Part shown: piece by piece, positions 12,062 through 23,061 of the stretch
Layout of the letters: the number at the start of each line of letters is the position of its first letter
Numbering within the stretch: the first letter of the stretch is position 1
Assembly: GCF_030247195.1 (NCBI RefSeq)
Contig: NC_080671.1
Coordinates: 101,729,845 to 101,793,844 of the forward strand
DNA from: Topomyia yanbarensis
Lineage: Eukaryota > Arthropoda > Insecta > Diptera > Culicidae
DNA length: 64,000 nt
Reading direction: 5' to 3'
The notes under the pieces: model-generated
Database searches by the model: none
Told to the model about the DNA's origin: nothing
The model's input: the letters and a program-made list of their open reading frames with translations, nothing else
Program-made: the position numbers and the translations under genes

Positions 12062-12304
12062 AATTCTCGACAAACATATGATTACGGCCTAAAAGCCAAC
12101 TGTCAAAATCCACTTTGAATGGAAATTCCGGACAAACCGTTACTAATCGAACACAGTTCACAAGAGTTTATGAAAGAGAAAACTTTTCTCTTTCGTTTAC
12201 TACCAACATTTGTGATTGGCGTGTAACGGTTTGTCCGGAATTTCCAATCAAAGTGGATTTTGACAGTTGGCTTTTAGGCCGTAATCATATGTTTGTCGAG
12301 AATT
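12062..12304. mobile_element. Hairpin MITE with 82-bp arms
   Basis: The left arm (12062-12143) and right arm (12223-12304) are reverse complements with about one mismatch, separated by about 80 bp containing GAAAGAGAAAACTTTTCTCTTTC, itself a smaller hairpin. The apparent ORFs on both strands here are the same arm sequence read twice, so they are not genes. High arm identity suggests recent insertion or arm gene conversion. Flanking duplications are unclear. Confidence 0.85.
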
Positions 12305-12439
12305 TTTCAAAAAAAAGCTCGTTATATCAAAATCTTTAGAGCCTACAGAATTTGTTGCTCTAGAAAAGTTACTAAGAGTAGCATTGTTTAAAACTTCTCC
12401 AAAGACACCATTTTTCTATCATGTCTCGTTAACAAGTTA

Positions 12440-13290
12440 ATAACAGCATTCTGGAATAAGCGAAAGCCACACGGTTATAGAAACGTATTAGTACACGCGA
12501 AATTACAAAAGCGCACGCATACGCGACAAACAAACGTCCACACGATTAAAAGAACGCGCACAATAACATACAAACGCTCGATCTCCTCGCGATAATACGA
12601 ACCCGGTTGCAAATACAAACATCCATGCATATACGCATGTCCACGATCCCGCAATCATGAAAACGCCCCGACAATTAAATGGACGTGTTAGCACTTACGT
12701 ATGTATAGACGTATTCTCAAATGCAATTATATAAATTCTCGTTCTAATACGATCATGAATCGGTCACTGCCGGTATCACCTACCTTCTATCCCAGCAGCC
12801 ATGTCTTCAGTTGGACTAATCTCTCGCGGTCCGCGAATGGATGAAAATGGACACGGATTGTACAAACGAGTTTATACACGCTAACACAAGCGATCGAACA
12901 CGATAATATACCAACGCTCGAGCCCTTCGTAATGTTACAAATCTGGTCACAATCGTAAACAAGCAATCGCGATCAACCACGCACACCTATGCCCGCAATC
13001 TCGTAAACATTAGCACAACACGGCAGTAGCTCTTTCGAATTTTGTAAACGCGGTCTCAATCGCTAATATATAAACGCACGTTCCCTCGTGTGATCATGAA
13101 GCTTCCACGCCCCACATATGAACCGTACTCCCAATATCACAATATCAGAATCACTACCCGCTGCAATTGGTCTTGGAAACTGTTTTTGTGGGTAATATTT
13201 CCACTCTCGTCCGCAATTGTGGTGAGCGATTCTTACAGAGCTCCCTCCCGAGAATCAAGCTCTATAGCTCTAGTTGGATCACTGCCAAAA
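12440..13290. repeat. CpG-rich, internally repetitive segment
   Basis: CpG dinucleotides are unusually frequent here compared with the A/T-rich surroundings. Similar phrases recur in order: AAACGCTCGATCTCCTCG (about 12570), CAACGCTCGAGCCCTTCG (about 12913) and AAACGCACGTTCCCTCG (about 13072), each followed by an ATGATC/TAATGTTAC-type word and CCCGCAATC. The spacing is irregular, so it is a degenerate repeat. It could be part of a long terminal repeat or the body of an unrecognised element. No coding frame is convincing. Confidence 0.5.
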
Positions 13291-13532
13291 AATTCATTCT
13301 TCTATAGCGTGAAACGGTCAAACATTTATCAAACATGGTGGACAAACTATAGTATTTTCTGAAGTTCAGTGACCACTAAATTTCAAAAAAATCAATTGCT
13401 TAGGCTGCCGATGTCCCCATTGCTATGTGTCGGGTTATACGTTAGACGCCTTCCATCAGATTTTATATCGCTTTTGAATCTACTTGATTCGAAGTCGAAC
13501 GCTAATTTACTTTCAATTGTTTCTCATTTAGA

Positions 13533-13773
13533 GACCATTCATAAATTACGTAACTCAAAAATTGCCCAAAATTGACTCCCCCCTCCCCCATGTAACAAAT
13601 TTTTACAAATTTATTCATCCTCTATTACGTAACAAACTCCTTGAAATTTTTTTTTTCTTCGGTAAGAACATTTACGTAACGATCTAGTTTACTCCCTCTC
13701 CCCTATGTCACAACATGTCACAACTTGTCGAACCCCCTCCCCCCTAAAAGCGTTACGTAATTTATGAATGGTC
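13533..13773. mobile_element. 241-bp MITE with 22-bp perfect terminal inverted repeats
   Basis: The terminal repeat GACCATTCATAAATTACGTA (plus AC) at 13533-13554 is matched exactly by its reverse complement at 13752-13773. The interior has repeated ACGTAAC words and C-rich runs in mirrored positions. The size and structure are those of a non-autonomous DNA transposon; the terminal motif is of a type widespread in insect genomes. No reading frame is present. The flanking bases do not show an obvious duplication longer than two or three bases. Confidence 0.85.
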
Positions 13774-14559
13774 CTTACAACTATTTACATACTTGGTTTT
13801 CTTGATGTATCGTTTAACGAACTGAAAGCACAAATCGCCGACTACATCCGGGGAACGTGCCATTGAAGCCAATATATTCTGATTCTGATAACGATTGCCC
13901 GATACTTTACAATCGGGTGCAACTCTGGTGAGTTTGGAGGGTTTTCGTCTTTCGGTACGGTACGGTATGTTTTTGGAGTTATACCATTCCTTAGTCTAGT
14001 CAGGCCAGGGCAAAAAACTAGGTCTGGTCAAAACAGCACGGAATAACTGTGTTTCTTAAAAAATGCACGTTTTTGCATATATTTCTTGATATAAGTGTCT
14101 TGACAGCGCTTGTTGTCACGAACAATTTACGTTTAAGTCACATGCGCAAATTGCTTGCCAAAACAAGTATTTTTATTTAGAAAAATCGTGTCTTGAACCT
14201 TTACTTTTACGGTAACTTACTTAACTTTTTTTAAGTGGTTTCCCAGTAGTCGTAAGACGTACACTTTAGTAATGTTTATTACAAGGTTTTGGCAATTTTC
14301 AACCATTTTGTGAAATCAGCGTGGGAGCATTTTAGATTTTTCTTTTGCGCGTATAAATTTTGATAAGCTGTTCTTCTTGTTTCGTCGTAATTCTGACATC
14401 TGACTGGAAAAAGGCATATGTGTAGCAATCGTCACCTTCGCATAACTTCAAAAGGGTTGTAATATATTGTGGCAAAATTGAATATGCACTCATAGCCGAC
14501 AAATGGTACATATGAGAAATTCCATGAGAAAGTGGCCGTCCATAAAATATGACCATCTC
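13774..14559. other. Unassigned stretch
   Basis: No recognisable gene or repeat structure, apart from a CGGTACGGTACGGTA run near 13955. The 79-codon minus-strand ORF at 14332-14571 runs into the foldback arm and shows no motif. Confidence 0.35.
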
Positions 14560-15480
14560 CAATTCGAACAAAACTTTGCAGTTCAGTTCGGATCATAAAT
14601 CTCCATGATTTCCTCTGGTAATTCGAACATTTTGGCAGAAGAGCAATTTTTGAAAGAGCGTGGAATGCATGCAGTATTTTCCAAAAATTATTGTTCGATT
14701 ACCGTTTTTTTATACAACAAAAGAGAAAACGAAACGAACGAAAAAAAATACGCACTGAAAAAAATGTTGTGGCTTTTTTCACAAAAACTAAAATTTATGA
14801 TAAATAATTAAATTACAAAAATGGGACGGGCATAGCGTAGTTGGCACATCGATTGCCTTGTACGCAGCTCATCTGGGTTCGATTCCCAATCCCGCATGTA
14901 GGGTTAAAAAAATTCTAAATAGATTTTTCTAACTCGGAAAGAGGCGAATGACCATAAGGTCAAAACCTCTATAATCGATTTTTTTAATTTATCTTTTGCC
15001 ATTGAAAACATAAAGAGAAAAGAAAATTTCAAATATAATTGCGGAATAGAGAAACTATCAATAAAAAGTTGCTCTAATGATAACTTTAAACATGTTTTTA
15101 AATTTCATTCAAGTTGACAGACAAACCTATAATTTTATTATGAAATATGATTTTAACAAAAATATTCCAAAATTTTGGAAGCCTTTATTTTATTTGGATT
15201 TTTTTTTCAAACAAGACAATAAATCCGAAAAACTATGCCCTTTTTATAAGTTATTCGCGTATCCTCATCATGATCTGTCGACAACTAAGTGTTTGTTGTT
15301 TTAAACACAAAAAAAAGGATTTTTTAGTGTATTAGGATCATGGAGACACTATCAAAAAGAATTTTTTCATAACAACAACTAATAATTTTTTTTTGATGCA
15401 TAGTGTTTGCAATCAAAAATTCTATTTTCTTATTGAACATGATTCTAAATGGCATTTAAAATCAAAATTCTCGGAGCCAA
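14560..15480 (+). mobile_element. Foldback element 2, left arm
   Basis: The sequence from AAGAGCAATTTTTGAAAG (14639) matches the left arm of foldback element 1 (3436 onward) in the same order: GTTCGATTACCG, TTTTTCACAAAAACTAAAAT, AAAGAGAAAAGAAA, TAATTTTATTA and AATATTCCAAAAT-type words. It is interrupted by a SINE at 14823-14982. The complementary right arm lies at about 20040-20740, so the element has been pulled apart by later insertions. The outer boundary is inferred from similarity to the region just outside 5285. Confidence 0.65.
14823..14982 (+). mobile_element. tRNA-derived SINE, family 2 (Feilai-like), copy A
   Basis: Box-A-like GCATAGCGTAGTTGG and box-B-like GGGTTCGATTCCC mark a tRNA-like head; the body carries GAGGCGAATGACC and the tail AAAACCTCTATAATC. 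A second copy is at 38147-38307. The organisation resembles the Feilai SINE of Aedes aegypti, but I name it only by resemblance. It interrupts the left arm of foldback element 2, so it inserted later. Confidence 0.75.
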
Positions 15481-15600
15481 CATAGAAAAAAAAATCAGCT
15501 TGAAACCGAAAATAAGCGAACGTGAATGCGCTATATCGAAAGAACGAATGACAAATTGAATTTTGTTGCTCTGTCAAGCTCACGCCAGGGATGTCAATTT
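15476..15600 (+). repeat. Short dispersed repeat shared with 26407-26570
   Basis: Both places read CATAGAAA...TTCAG/ATCAG, TTGAAACCGAA or CTGAAACCGAA, GAACGAATGAC, TTGAATTTYGTT and GGGATGTCAATTTTT or GGAATGTCAATTTTT in the same order. At 26.4 kb the repeat lies within an insertion in a LOA copy. Confidence 0.5.
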
Positions 15601-15605
15601 TTTAA

Positions 15606-15720
15606 CCCCCCGCACTCGCGCCGTTGTATTTTGTACAACACCTTCCAAAACTCTAGCGAAATTTTCTTCCGGCACCAGCTACTGTTCATTCGGGGAGCCA
15701 TTCGCGCGAGTGCCGGAGGG
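15606..15720. mobile_element. 115-bp TTAA-flanked mini-MITE
   Basis: The left end CCCCCCGCACTCGCGC and right end GCGCGAGTGCCGGAGGG are inverted repeats with a one-base difference in length. TTAA lies directly outside each end (15602-15605 and 15721-15724). This is a second piggyBac-type footprint in the window, far too short to code. A decayed relative sharing CTAGCGAAAT and GGCACCAGC lies at about 16518-16603. Confidence 0.7.
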
Positions 15721-16517
15721 TTAAAGCTCTGATCGTCTTGATGTAAAAACAAAAGTATCAGCAAATTTTACGATCAATTCCATAAACCTATTTCTCTTTG
15801 ATGGAGAAACACGCATAACTTATGAAAAGGTCACAATCAAACAAAATAATTGCTTTGTTAAAAACGCTTTTAATCCACCTAACAGTGTGATGAGACATTT
15901 CTTATAACTCTTATCACTCTCTTCGGATATTATATCGTTTGAGAACATTTAGAACTTGATGTTTCGCGATGTTTTTGATAACACATACTACATGGGATAG
16001 TGGCAGGACTCAGAGAATCGCTCAAATCAGCATAGGACAACATCAGTGCTAGAAATCTCAAACCAAATCAATGGGAAAGCGAAAAAATGTCCCATAAAAT
16101 AGACATTCCAACGAATTATTGTTAATGCTCTGTTAATAAAATATCCAAATTGTGGTGGGAAAACTGAATTTTCCTAAAGGGGTTATTTATTTATCATTCG
16201 GATGTATGAAAAAAGCCTTATGTTTACATTTATGAATATCGCCCTTTTCACAAAAAAGCGTTGAAATGAAATCGCAGCTCCTGATATCACGTTATCTCTG
16301 AAGTGCCTGCGTGCATAGTTCCAAATTTTACTTCGACATCGACTATTTCTAAAGGTGACTTCCCAGTAGTATCCTTGATTTGAATTATTACCGCTAATCC
16401 TAATGTCAAAGAACAAATAAAAACCTCTCGAAAACGAACCGTTTGGGGAAATCATCATCATTACTGGAATTTTCATTTTCACGAAACTTTTCGATAGCCT
16501 TCCGTCACATGCGTTAA

Positions 16518-16603
16518 TGCACTGGGTGCACAGTGCTCCGAAAATCTAGCGAAATCGTCTTAGGGCACCAGCGGGTCTAATTCAGAGCTATCTGCGCGGC
16601 GAG
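16518..16603. mobile_element. Decayed relative of the TTAA mini-MITE
   Basis: Sequence between TTAA at 16514-16517 and TTAA at 16604-16607 shares CCGAAAATCTAGCGAAAT, GGCACCAGC and a CGCGCGG-type right end with the 15606-15720 element. The left terminal repeat is poorly preserved, so the match is tentative. Confidence 0.4.
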
Positions 16604-16609
16604 TTAAAT

Positions 16610-17959
16610 CTGTAAAGAACACTAAAAATTATTTTCCATTCCATAATTTTCAGTTCAGCAATTCGAGAGATCGTACTCACCGCAAGCCATGAAAAATAGA
16701 CTACGTTGTGAAGCGATGGTAACTCTTTATTAAAAAATCACGGTTAAATAAAAAATTAAACTATTAAAAAATTTCAAATAGTTTATAATTTTCACAAACT
16801 TATTAGGAAAAATTGTTTAATAAGCTTTCGTAATATTGTGTAGGACAAAAGCTGAAAATTTCAGTATTTTCTGTATCTGCAACATATAAACCCTTAAGTA
16901 TACCAATTAATTGGTATACGAATTGGAATAGGTTCGCCAAATTTTGGAAGAAGTCTAAAAAATAACCTCTTGAAAGCTACCTAAAAATTGTTGTAGTTCG
17001 ATGCAATAAAAAAATCATATTTGGCAATACATATTTGGCTGATACAATTGGGGTGTCAATGTATTGTAATAGATATTCAGCATTCGAAGAAGTTTCTTGT
17101 GAACGAGTGTAGAACGACTTTGTTTCTACTTACTTGAAGTCAGCGGCGTAGCCAGAAATTCGGTTTGGCGGGGGTTTGGTGAAAATCGATCTTACTGTCT
17201 AAACGGCATAATTCCGAAACCATAATTTTTGAAGTTTTAAAATTATGCAGAATTATTTTCCAGAAAACAGTAACAAGGTTCGTGTCTTTAGCGAATTTAT
17301 TGCGACTTTATTGTAGTCCTGAATATTAACCTGAGAAAATTCACCATAAATACTTCTTGGACAATATACCGTCAAAATTGTTTTATCAAATGATGCGCTG
17401 TTTAACGTTTGTAAAACTCATCGAAGATACTAAACCTCCGAAATTGGCGGTTTCAAAATGATGCTATCTTGACCTTAAATTACTGTTTTTAAACATTTGA
17501 CCTATACATACAATTGGTCATACAACAAAAATCAAATGCTCATCAAAATCGATCAGAACCTGCTAGAGTCGAATGGAAATCGTCATTTTTCATAAATTTC
17601 TCTCTACATTCGGAAAGTGTTATCCTCGTTATTAATCATATTACGTTTTCGTCTCAACTCGACGCATTCCCAAAATAAAAACCTGTTTTAATCCATCTAG
17701 TGGTGCAATTGTGCTTGTCTCATTTGTCCAGACTACGATTCCATGGCTGGTTATGTTCAATACAATGGTGGGAATGAATATTACATGTTCAGTACGATTT
17801 GCACATACATACAATGGATCGACAGCCACGATCTTGAGATACTATGTGATACTGAAACATCGCTTGAAACCAGCGGCGGATCATGGAGAAAGATCCGAGA
17901 GGTCCAGGTGCAGCCGAAAATTTTCAACTTGTTAAGAAATTTTAAATTAGTTTTAATTT
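16610..17959. other. Unassigned A/T-rich stretch
   Basis: No coding frame, tandem array or long inverted repeat recognised. The stretch lies between the two arms of foldback element 2 and is therefore inserted DNA. A small dyad TATACCAATTAATTGGTATA lies at about 16898-16917. Confidence 0.4.
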
Positions 17960-18490
17960 TAAAGTAGCAACCCCTCACTGCATACTCCCTCCGGGCCGGT
18001 ATGATTGACGATTTTTAGAGTGATTGCATAACCTTTCTATATGAGAAAGGCAAAAATGTACCAAAGTCCAAAGAAGTCAATTTTTGTCAAACATCTCAAT
18101 GTTTCATGCATTTTAAAGTCATTTGGCATCAAAAATACAAATTTGATGTTGAAAATTTTTCATTTCAGTTTATATGAGAATTTGCTGTGTGATTGCACTC
18201 TTCAACTCGTAACTCCGGAACCGGAAGTCCAATCAATAAAAAAATTCAATTGCAGCCGATGGGAAGGTTGTACCTTTCATTTGAGACTAACTTTGTGTAA
18301 ATCGGTCCTGCCATCTCTGAGAAACTGAGGTCACATTTTTTTCCACATACACACATACATACACACATACATACACACACAGACATTTTCCGATCTCGAC
18401 AAACTCAGTCGATTGGCATATGACACTCGGTCCTCCGGGTCGGGATTAGATTGACGAATTTTAGAGTGAATGAGAAAGACAAAAACATTT
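17960..18490 (+). mobile_element. MITE of the GAGAAAGGC-tail family, copies 1 (tail only) and 2
   Basis: The tail phrase CTCCGGGCCGG, GATTTTTAGAGTGATTGCAT, CTTTCTATATGAGAAAGGC ends a first partial copy near 18050. A second copy runs on to 18490 with AATCGGTCCTGCCATCTCTGAGA, an ACACATAC microsatellite (about 18345-18385), TTTTCCGATCTCGACAAACT, GTCCTCCGGGTCGG and GAGTGAATGAGAAAGAC. The same order recurs at 19490-20055 and, reversed, at 27785-28100. No protein is encoded. A non-autonomous element common in Aedes DNA is likely. Confidence 0.65.
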
Positions 18491-19489
18491 TTGGCAAATG
18501 TTGAAAGTTATGCATTTTTTTGGTGAGCAGTTCTATGTTTCATAGACATTAAATCAATTTTAACTTCGCTTCCTATTAAATAAAGAACCTTATTACAATA
18601 CATTTCTACAAAAACGAGATCAATTTGAATATAAATCTGAGGATTATGATTGATTACAGAACTCTGGAATTTTCTATTGGAATGTTTTCAGGCAGGAATT
18701 TGATATTGATGCAATTAGACAACTGTGAAATCAAAACCAATAGATCAGTTACATATCAGGACCCCATTCCGACAATTTATCAAAAGTCCTAATGATGTTA
18801 ACAACAACAGGTTATCAATCCACGGATCAGATAATTGTTATTGTAATATTGAATTAAATCAGTCTGCATCAATAAATTTTCAACTTCAATCCAATATTTT
18901 TTTTGGGTGTTGTGGGGGGGGGGGGGGTGTTGTACGGTGTTAAACCCCAAAACCTTCTCTTGGCTACGCCGTTGCTTGGAGTTATTTTTTTCGCTTTTCA
19001 TTTTCCGATATGTTTCAGATCGATCCGATGGTTATAAGTTAGAAAAATTGCAGTGAGAAGGTTCGCACAAATGAACATTTTTGTACTGATAAGGTATCAA
19101 GTTCCTTCCAGACAACTTGGAAGTGTTCGGTGATTATTTGTAGCGGTTGTAGATAGTAAAATGAAATACAAAAGTCGTTTTATCGAAATAATGTTTAGCT
19201 TATTTCAATGGATTATTACTATATTGAACAATAAATGGGCGACAAAGAGTAATCAACAAACAACAAGCCATAACTTTTAAAGTATTCAAAATAGATATTT
19301 AAAGTCTTTAGTAAAGTTATTCGCAAAAGTAAGAGCTACAAATTTGCTGAAGACATCATTTCGATATAATCACTTCCAAGAAAATTTGTGAAAATATCTC
19401 ACTCATAGGGGGATTAATCACCAAAAGCACAATTCCAGAAGAAAGGCCATATTACCTCCATTAAATTCTCCGAAGATACTATTGACCTA
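18491..19489. other. Unassigned stretch with a G14 homopolymer
   Basis: Poly-G at 18914-18927 within a TGTTGTGG context. Otherwise A/T-rich without recognised genes. The 72- and 67-codon ORFs crossing the G-run are compositional artefacts. Confidence 0.4.
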
Positions 19490-19906
19490 AAATAAGCCGT
19501 TTTGGCGTTAATAATAGATTATATGTTTTTGGTCATATTTCTGGCTATGGGAAATGATAAAAATCTTTCGTCCGCATTTAATGTTAAATATCTCTTTTGA
19601 TAATAGTCCGATTTCTACAATCTATAGCTTGTTCGAAAGGTATTCGTTAAAGCTGTCCAAAAACATATAAATTGTTAATCTATATTGTCAATTTCGGCAG
19701 ATAATTTAAAAAAACTGCAAAAAACGCCATTTTTACGCATTCAAACATTCATATCTTGGAAACTAAACATCAGAATCAAAAACAAATTAATAGCGTTCAT
19801 ACTGTTTTTTAGTTCTTTCATTTAAAATTGGTTTGGATAAGATCGGTTCAGCCATTGCCGAGAAACACGAATGAGAATTTGTCCGTTACATACACACACA
19901 CACACA

Positions 19907-19944
<38 letters not shown>

Positions 19945-20055
19945 TTGTCCCAAATCGTCGAGCTAAGTCGATTGGTATATAAGACTCGGCCCTCCGGGCC
20001 TCGGAAAAAATCTTGAAAGTTTGAGCGAATTCTATACATTTCTTTTATAAGAAAT
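19490..20055 (+). mobile_element. MITE of the GAGAAAGGC-tail family, copy 3
   Basis: Shows ATCGGTTCAGCCATTGCCGAGAA, a (CA)n run at 19891-19940, GACATTGTCCCAAATCGTCG, GTCGATTGGTATATAAGAC, CGGCCCTCCGGGCCTCGG and a tail TTTCTTTTATAAGAAATG. This is the order seen at 18050-18490. Its right end abuts the right arm of foldback element 2. Confidence 0.6.
19891..19940. repeat. CA microsatellite
   Basis: About 25 CA units with one GA interruption, inside the MITE copy at 19490-20055. ORFs of 62 and 78 codons across it are low-complexity artefacts. Confidence 0.9.
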
Positions 20056-20740
20056 GTAAAAAAATCGAAATATCTCGAAAACAACTAGATTCTCGAAATT
20101 TCTTGTTATGAGCATTTTGATATGAAAAGGCATTAAGAAAAATTCAAGAATAAAATAGTATTTTTGATAGCAAATACTATGAATTTTTAGCATATGTTAA
20201 AAGTTGTTGTTATAAAAACTTTCCAACGAGGAGCATTAAATTGTCGATAGTTCAAGACGAAGAAATGCGAATAACTTATAAAAAGGGCATAATATTACGA
20301 ATTTGTTTTTGTTGAAACAAAATTCCAAATATCTCGCAAACTATCGCGTTTTGGAAGATTTTCGTTAAATGCATTTTGATTTGGAAAGACATTTAGACAT
20401 TTAAAATATTTCTTTTCTCTTTAGGTTTTTATTGCCAATAGAGAATTTTTTTTAGAAATGTTTTTTTTTGTAATTTAATATTTTAACATAAATTTTTGAT
20501 TTTGTGAAAAATGTCACAATTTTTTTTTCAAAGATTATTTTTTTGAGCAGACATTTTTACTCCATATAACTCTTTCTCAGACAGTTTTGCTGTATATTTT
20601 ATACGGTTATCGAACAATTATTTTTGGATAATGATGCGGCATGCAAAAGCTTCTTTTCAAAAATTGCTCTTAAATCAAAATGATCTAATTGATTGTGGAA
20701 AATTTTTAGTCTTCCATGCCGATGAAACGTTTAAAGTGTC
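20040..20740 (-). mobile_element. Foldback element 2, right arm
   Basis: This matches the right arm of foldback element 1 (4480-5285): AATATCTCGAAAAC, GAGCATTTTGAT, TTGTTGAAACAAAATTCCAAATATCTCG, CTATCGCGTTTTGGAAGATTTT, TTTCTTTTCTCTTTAGGT and TTTTCAAAAATTGCTCTT (ending about 20672). The match to the reverse complement of 14.56-15.48 kb makes the two arms one element. Confidence 0.65.
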
Positions 20741-20804
20741 ATTGTAATCAAAATCGGTCGGTCACGGTTTTAATGAATTTCGGACGGAACTTCGTGCAAT
20801 TCCT

Positions 20805-21000
20805 CAAATGTCCATTACATCATTTGGGGCAGCTTAGATATCAATTTCAGAGGTTCTGAATTGATGGAATACACAAGTACACGTCTCTGTATCCACTAAA
20901 TGTAGAAAATCGCCTAACATTTGCACGATCTGGAAGGGGAGAGGTGTGCAATGTAACTCTCTGCTCCGACCAAATTATGCATTACTTAGCAAACTATTAC
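20805..21000 (+). pseudogene. LOA-clade endonuclease fragment
   Basis: Through stops, the plus strand reads IIWGSLDIN, RGSELMEY and, out of frame, words equivalent to NRPTFVRSG and LCSD. The same series occurs at 24040-24215 in the longer LOA copy, so this is a ~200-bp piece of the C-terminal endonuclease region of the same family. It is too short and broken to function. Confidence 0.65.
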
Positions 21001-21529
21001 TATTACATCATAAATACATCCAATACGAGATTAAAATATTTGAAGTAAAAACATCCATATCACCCGATTATCAACACTTCCGATGTAATGTAAAACTATC
21101 ATGGTAGGTTAAGGTCACTCAGACCTCCAACCGCTTTCAAAATTAAATGTCTGACTACACAGTCATACCGGGTGAGGTTTATTCCGGTTTTCACATTTAA
21201 TGTTCCGATCTATCAAAACGTCCAGTTTAACATGCTTTTATTCTAGCTATCTAGCAAGTGGCAGGTAGCGATAACGAAACATCCAACTGGAGGGTACTTC
21301 GCTGGGAACAGCATTGTTATTACAGGGGGTCAAGCACAGCCCAATCAAGACGGTGCTATTTGAGTTGAAACAATCTTACAATGCTCCGATAAACAGTTTA
21401 CTTTTTTAACAACGCTACTTTCTAGTGAACTTTTACGACACTGCCAATTGTAGCTTCGCAATCAACCGGATTACCATTAACATTTACATCTCCGCAATGG
21501 CCCATTAAAAATATTAATTTTTCTCCAAC
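21001..21529. other. Unassigned stretch
   Basis: No gene or repeat recognised; composition grades into the more G/C-rich DNA to the right. Confidence 0.35.
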
Positions 21530-22400
21530 AAAGTTCCATTCCGGAAGAGTCTGTACCTCTCTCACTCAGTTTGCGGCAGTACACCGTCCGTGAACGTTTA
21601 CGATCCAATCGGTTTTTGTAGTGCGCTGTAACCGAACCGAACAGCCATCCCCTGGTTACAATGAAATTTTTATCGCTTCGGGTAGTAAAACCCGAAATAA
21701 TCTTGTTCTAGCCGGAGAATCGGAGAAAATCCCAGCACACTTACACGTTTTATCTTTGAACTGTTTGGTGGCCTTCCCGTACAACAATTCGTGGCAACGC
21801 CGCCAGCAACTGTCCGACTGCGCCTTCCCATAAATCATCATGCTGCTCCATGTGAAATGTTTACGATCTTTACTGAGCTGAGCCGAAATGTGCGTGCTTT
21901 AGTGCGGATACAACCTTGAGTCTACGCCTCCCCCCCCAAACTCATCCACCACTCCTAACATTACCTAACATCCGGCGGCTCTACGCGCCCGTGACATGTG
22001 TTCTGGCCTTTAAACCAACAGCTGATCAAAGGCCCGGCGATTAATTGGTCGATTTGGGGTAGTGGTGGCGGCACTTACGCACACAACCTAGCCCCTTGCT
22101 TGTTTTGGAACAGTTTCGGCTCAGCTGTCCGGTGGTAATTTTCCGTTCGGGGTTTAGAGCCGGTCACCAACGCGCGCGCACGCATTTCTATCTATGAATG
22201 GTTTTTTATGATCGGCCGGCCCGGCCGACTTGGTGGTGCAACATTAAACTATTTTTGTGCTGTGTTTGTTATATTCATGTATCTAAACGAAAACGTGTGG
22301 TGCGGCACGCACGTAGTCAGTCGGTCACCATAAATTTTAAGGCAATTCCGCGGTCACATGCCGTGCTGCTGGATGGCGCTGTCAATTAACCCTTGTCCAG
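21530..22400. other. GC-richer, low-repeat island
   Basis: Balanced base composition with many CpGs, and no match to repeats elsewhere in the window. Overlapping ORFs of 60-70 codons on both strands show no motifs. TAATTG-type homeodomain-like words occur (for example near 22041), but such short words are expected by chance. This is likely unique DNA, possibly regulatory. Confidence 0.4.
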
Positions 22401-23061
22401 CTAGATGAAGTTTCAGACATTTTGGAAACATATTTTTCGTCCGTCGATTCGCGCCTATTCCTGCTAGTCGGTTGGTCCGTTTCGCGGTAGTTTGGATCTC
22501 TGAGTTTTTTATCAAACTTGCAGTCGTCGGTCACGAAATTGAAAATGTTCTCTATTTTTAGATGATCATGGCTAATCTCAGCCGTCATGCTGAGTTCGTT
22601 GACCGCTCGGGGAGAGATTTGGGTGTGTCAATTTTGGCGTTGTCTTCTTCGGTTGCTGATTCTATTATCAGATGAAAACGGTTGGAAATCTATTGTTATA
22701 CTGGCATACAACGGACGTCATCTCGGAAGCTCTCCGAATTTAATGAATGTTTGTGGGTGGGAAGACTGTCAAATCAAGCAACTTTGCGCACTTAGTTCTC
22801 CAAAATTGACGGTTAATTTTTATAAAAAAAACCAACAGAAAAAAAATGATTAATGCCTGAAATTTACGAAGATTAAAAACAATAAAAAGTACTTCAGAAA
22901 TGAATATAATTTCTTCTCACAGTAGACAAGTAACTACAAGTAATCCACTTCAAAGTGGGAACGTTGAAAGATAAAGTTGTTTTTATCCCTGATTGGTTTT
23001 CTAAAATTATTTAGGATGCGTTCGATCACTTTAGGGAATTAATTTTCATTTAGTAAATATG
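22401..23061. other. Unassigned stretch
   Basis: No recognised gene, repeat or palindrome. The 88-codon plus-strand ORF at 22587-22853 has no family motif. Confidence 0.35.

Noticed and set aside
19828..20084. ORFs across the CA repeat
   Set aside because: Their translations are dominated by the dinucleotide repeat.
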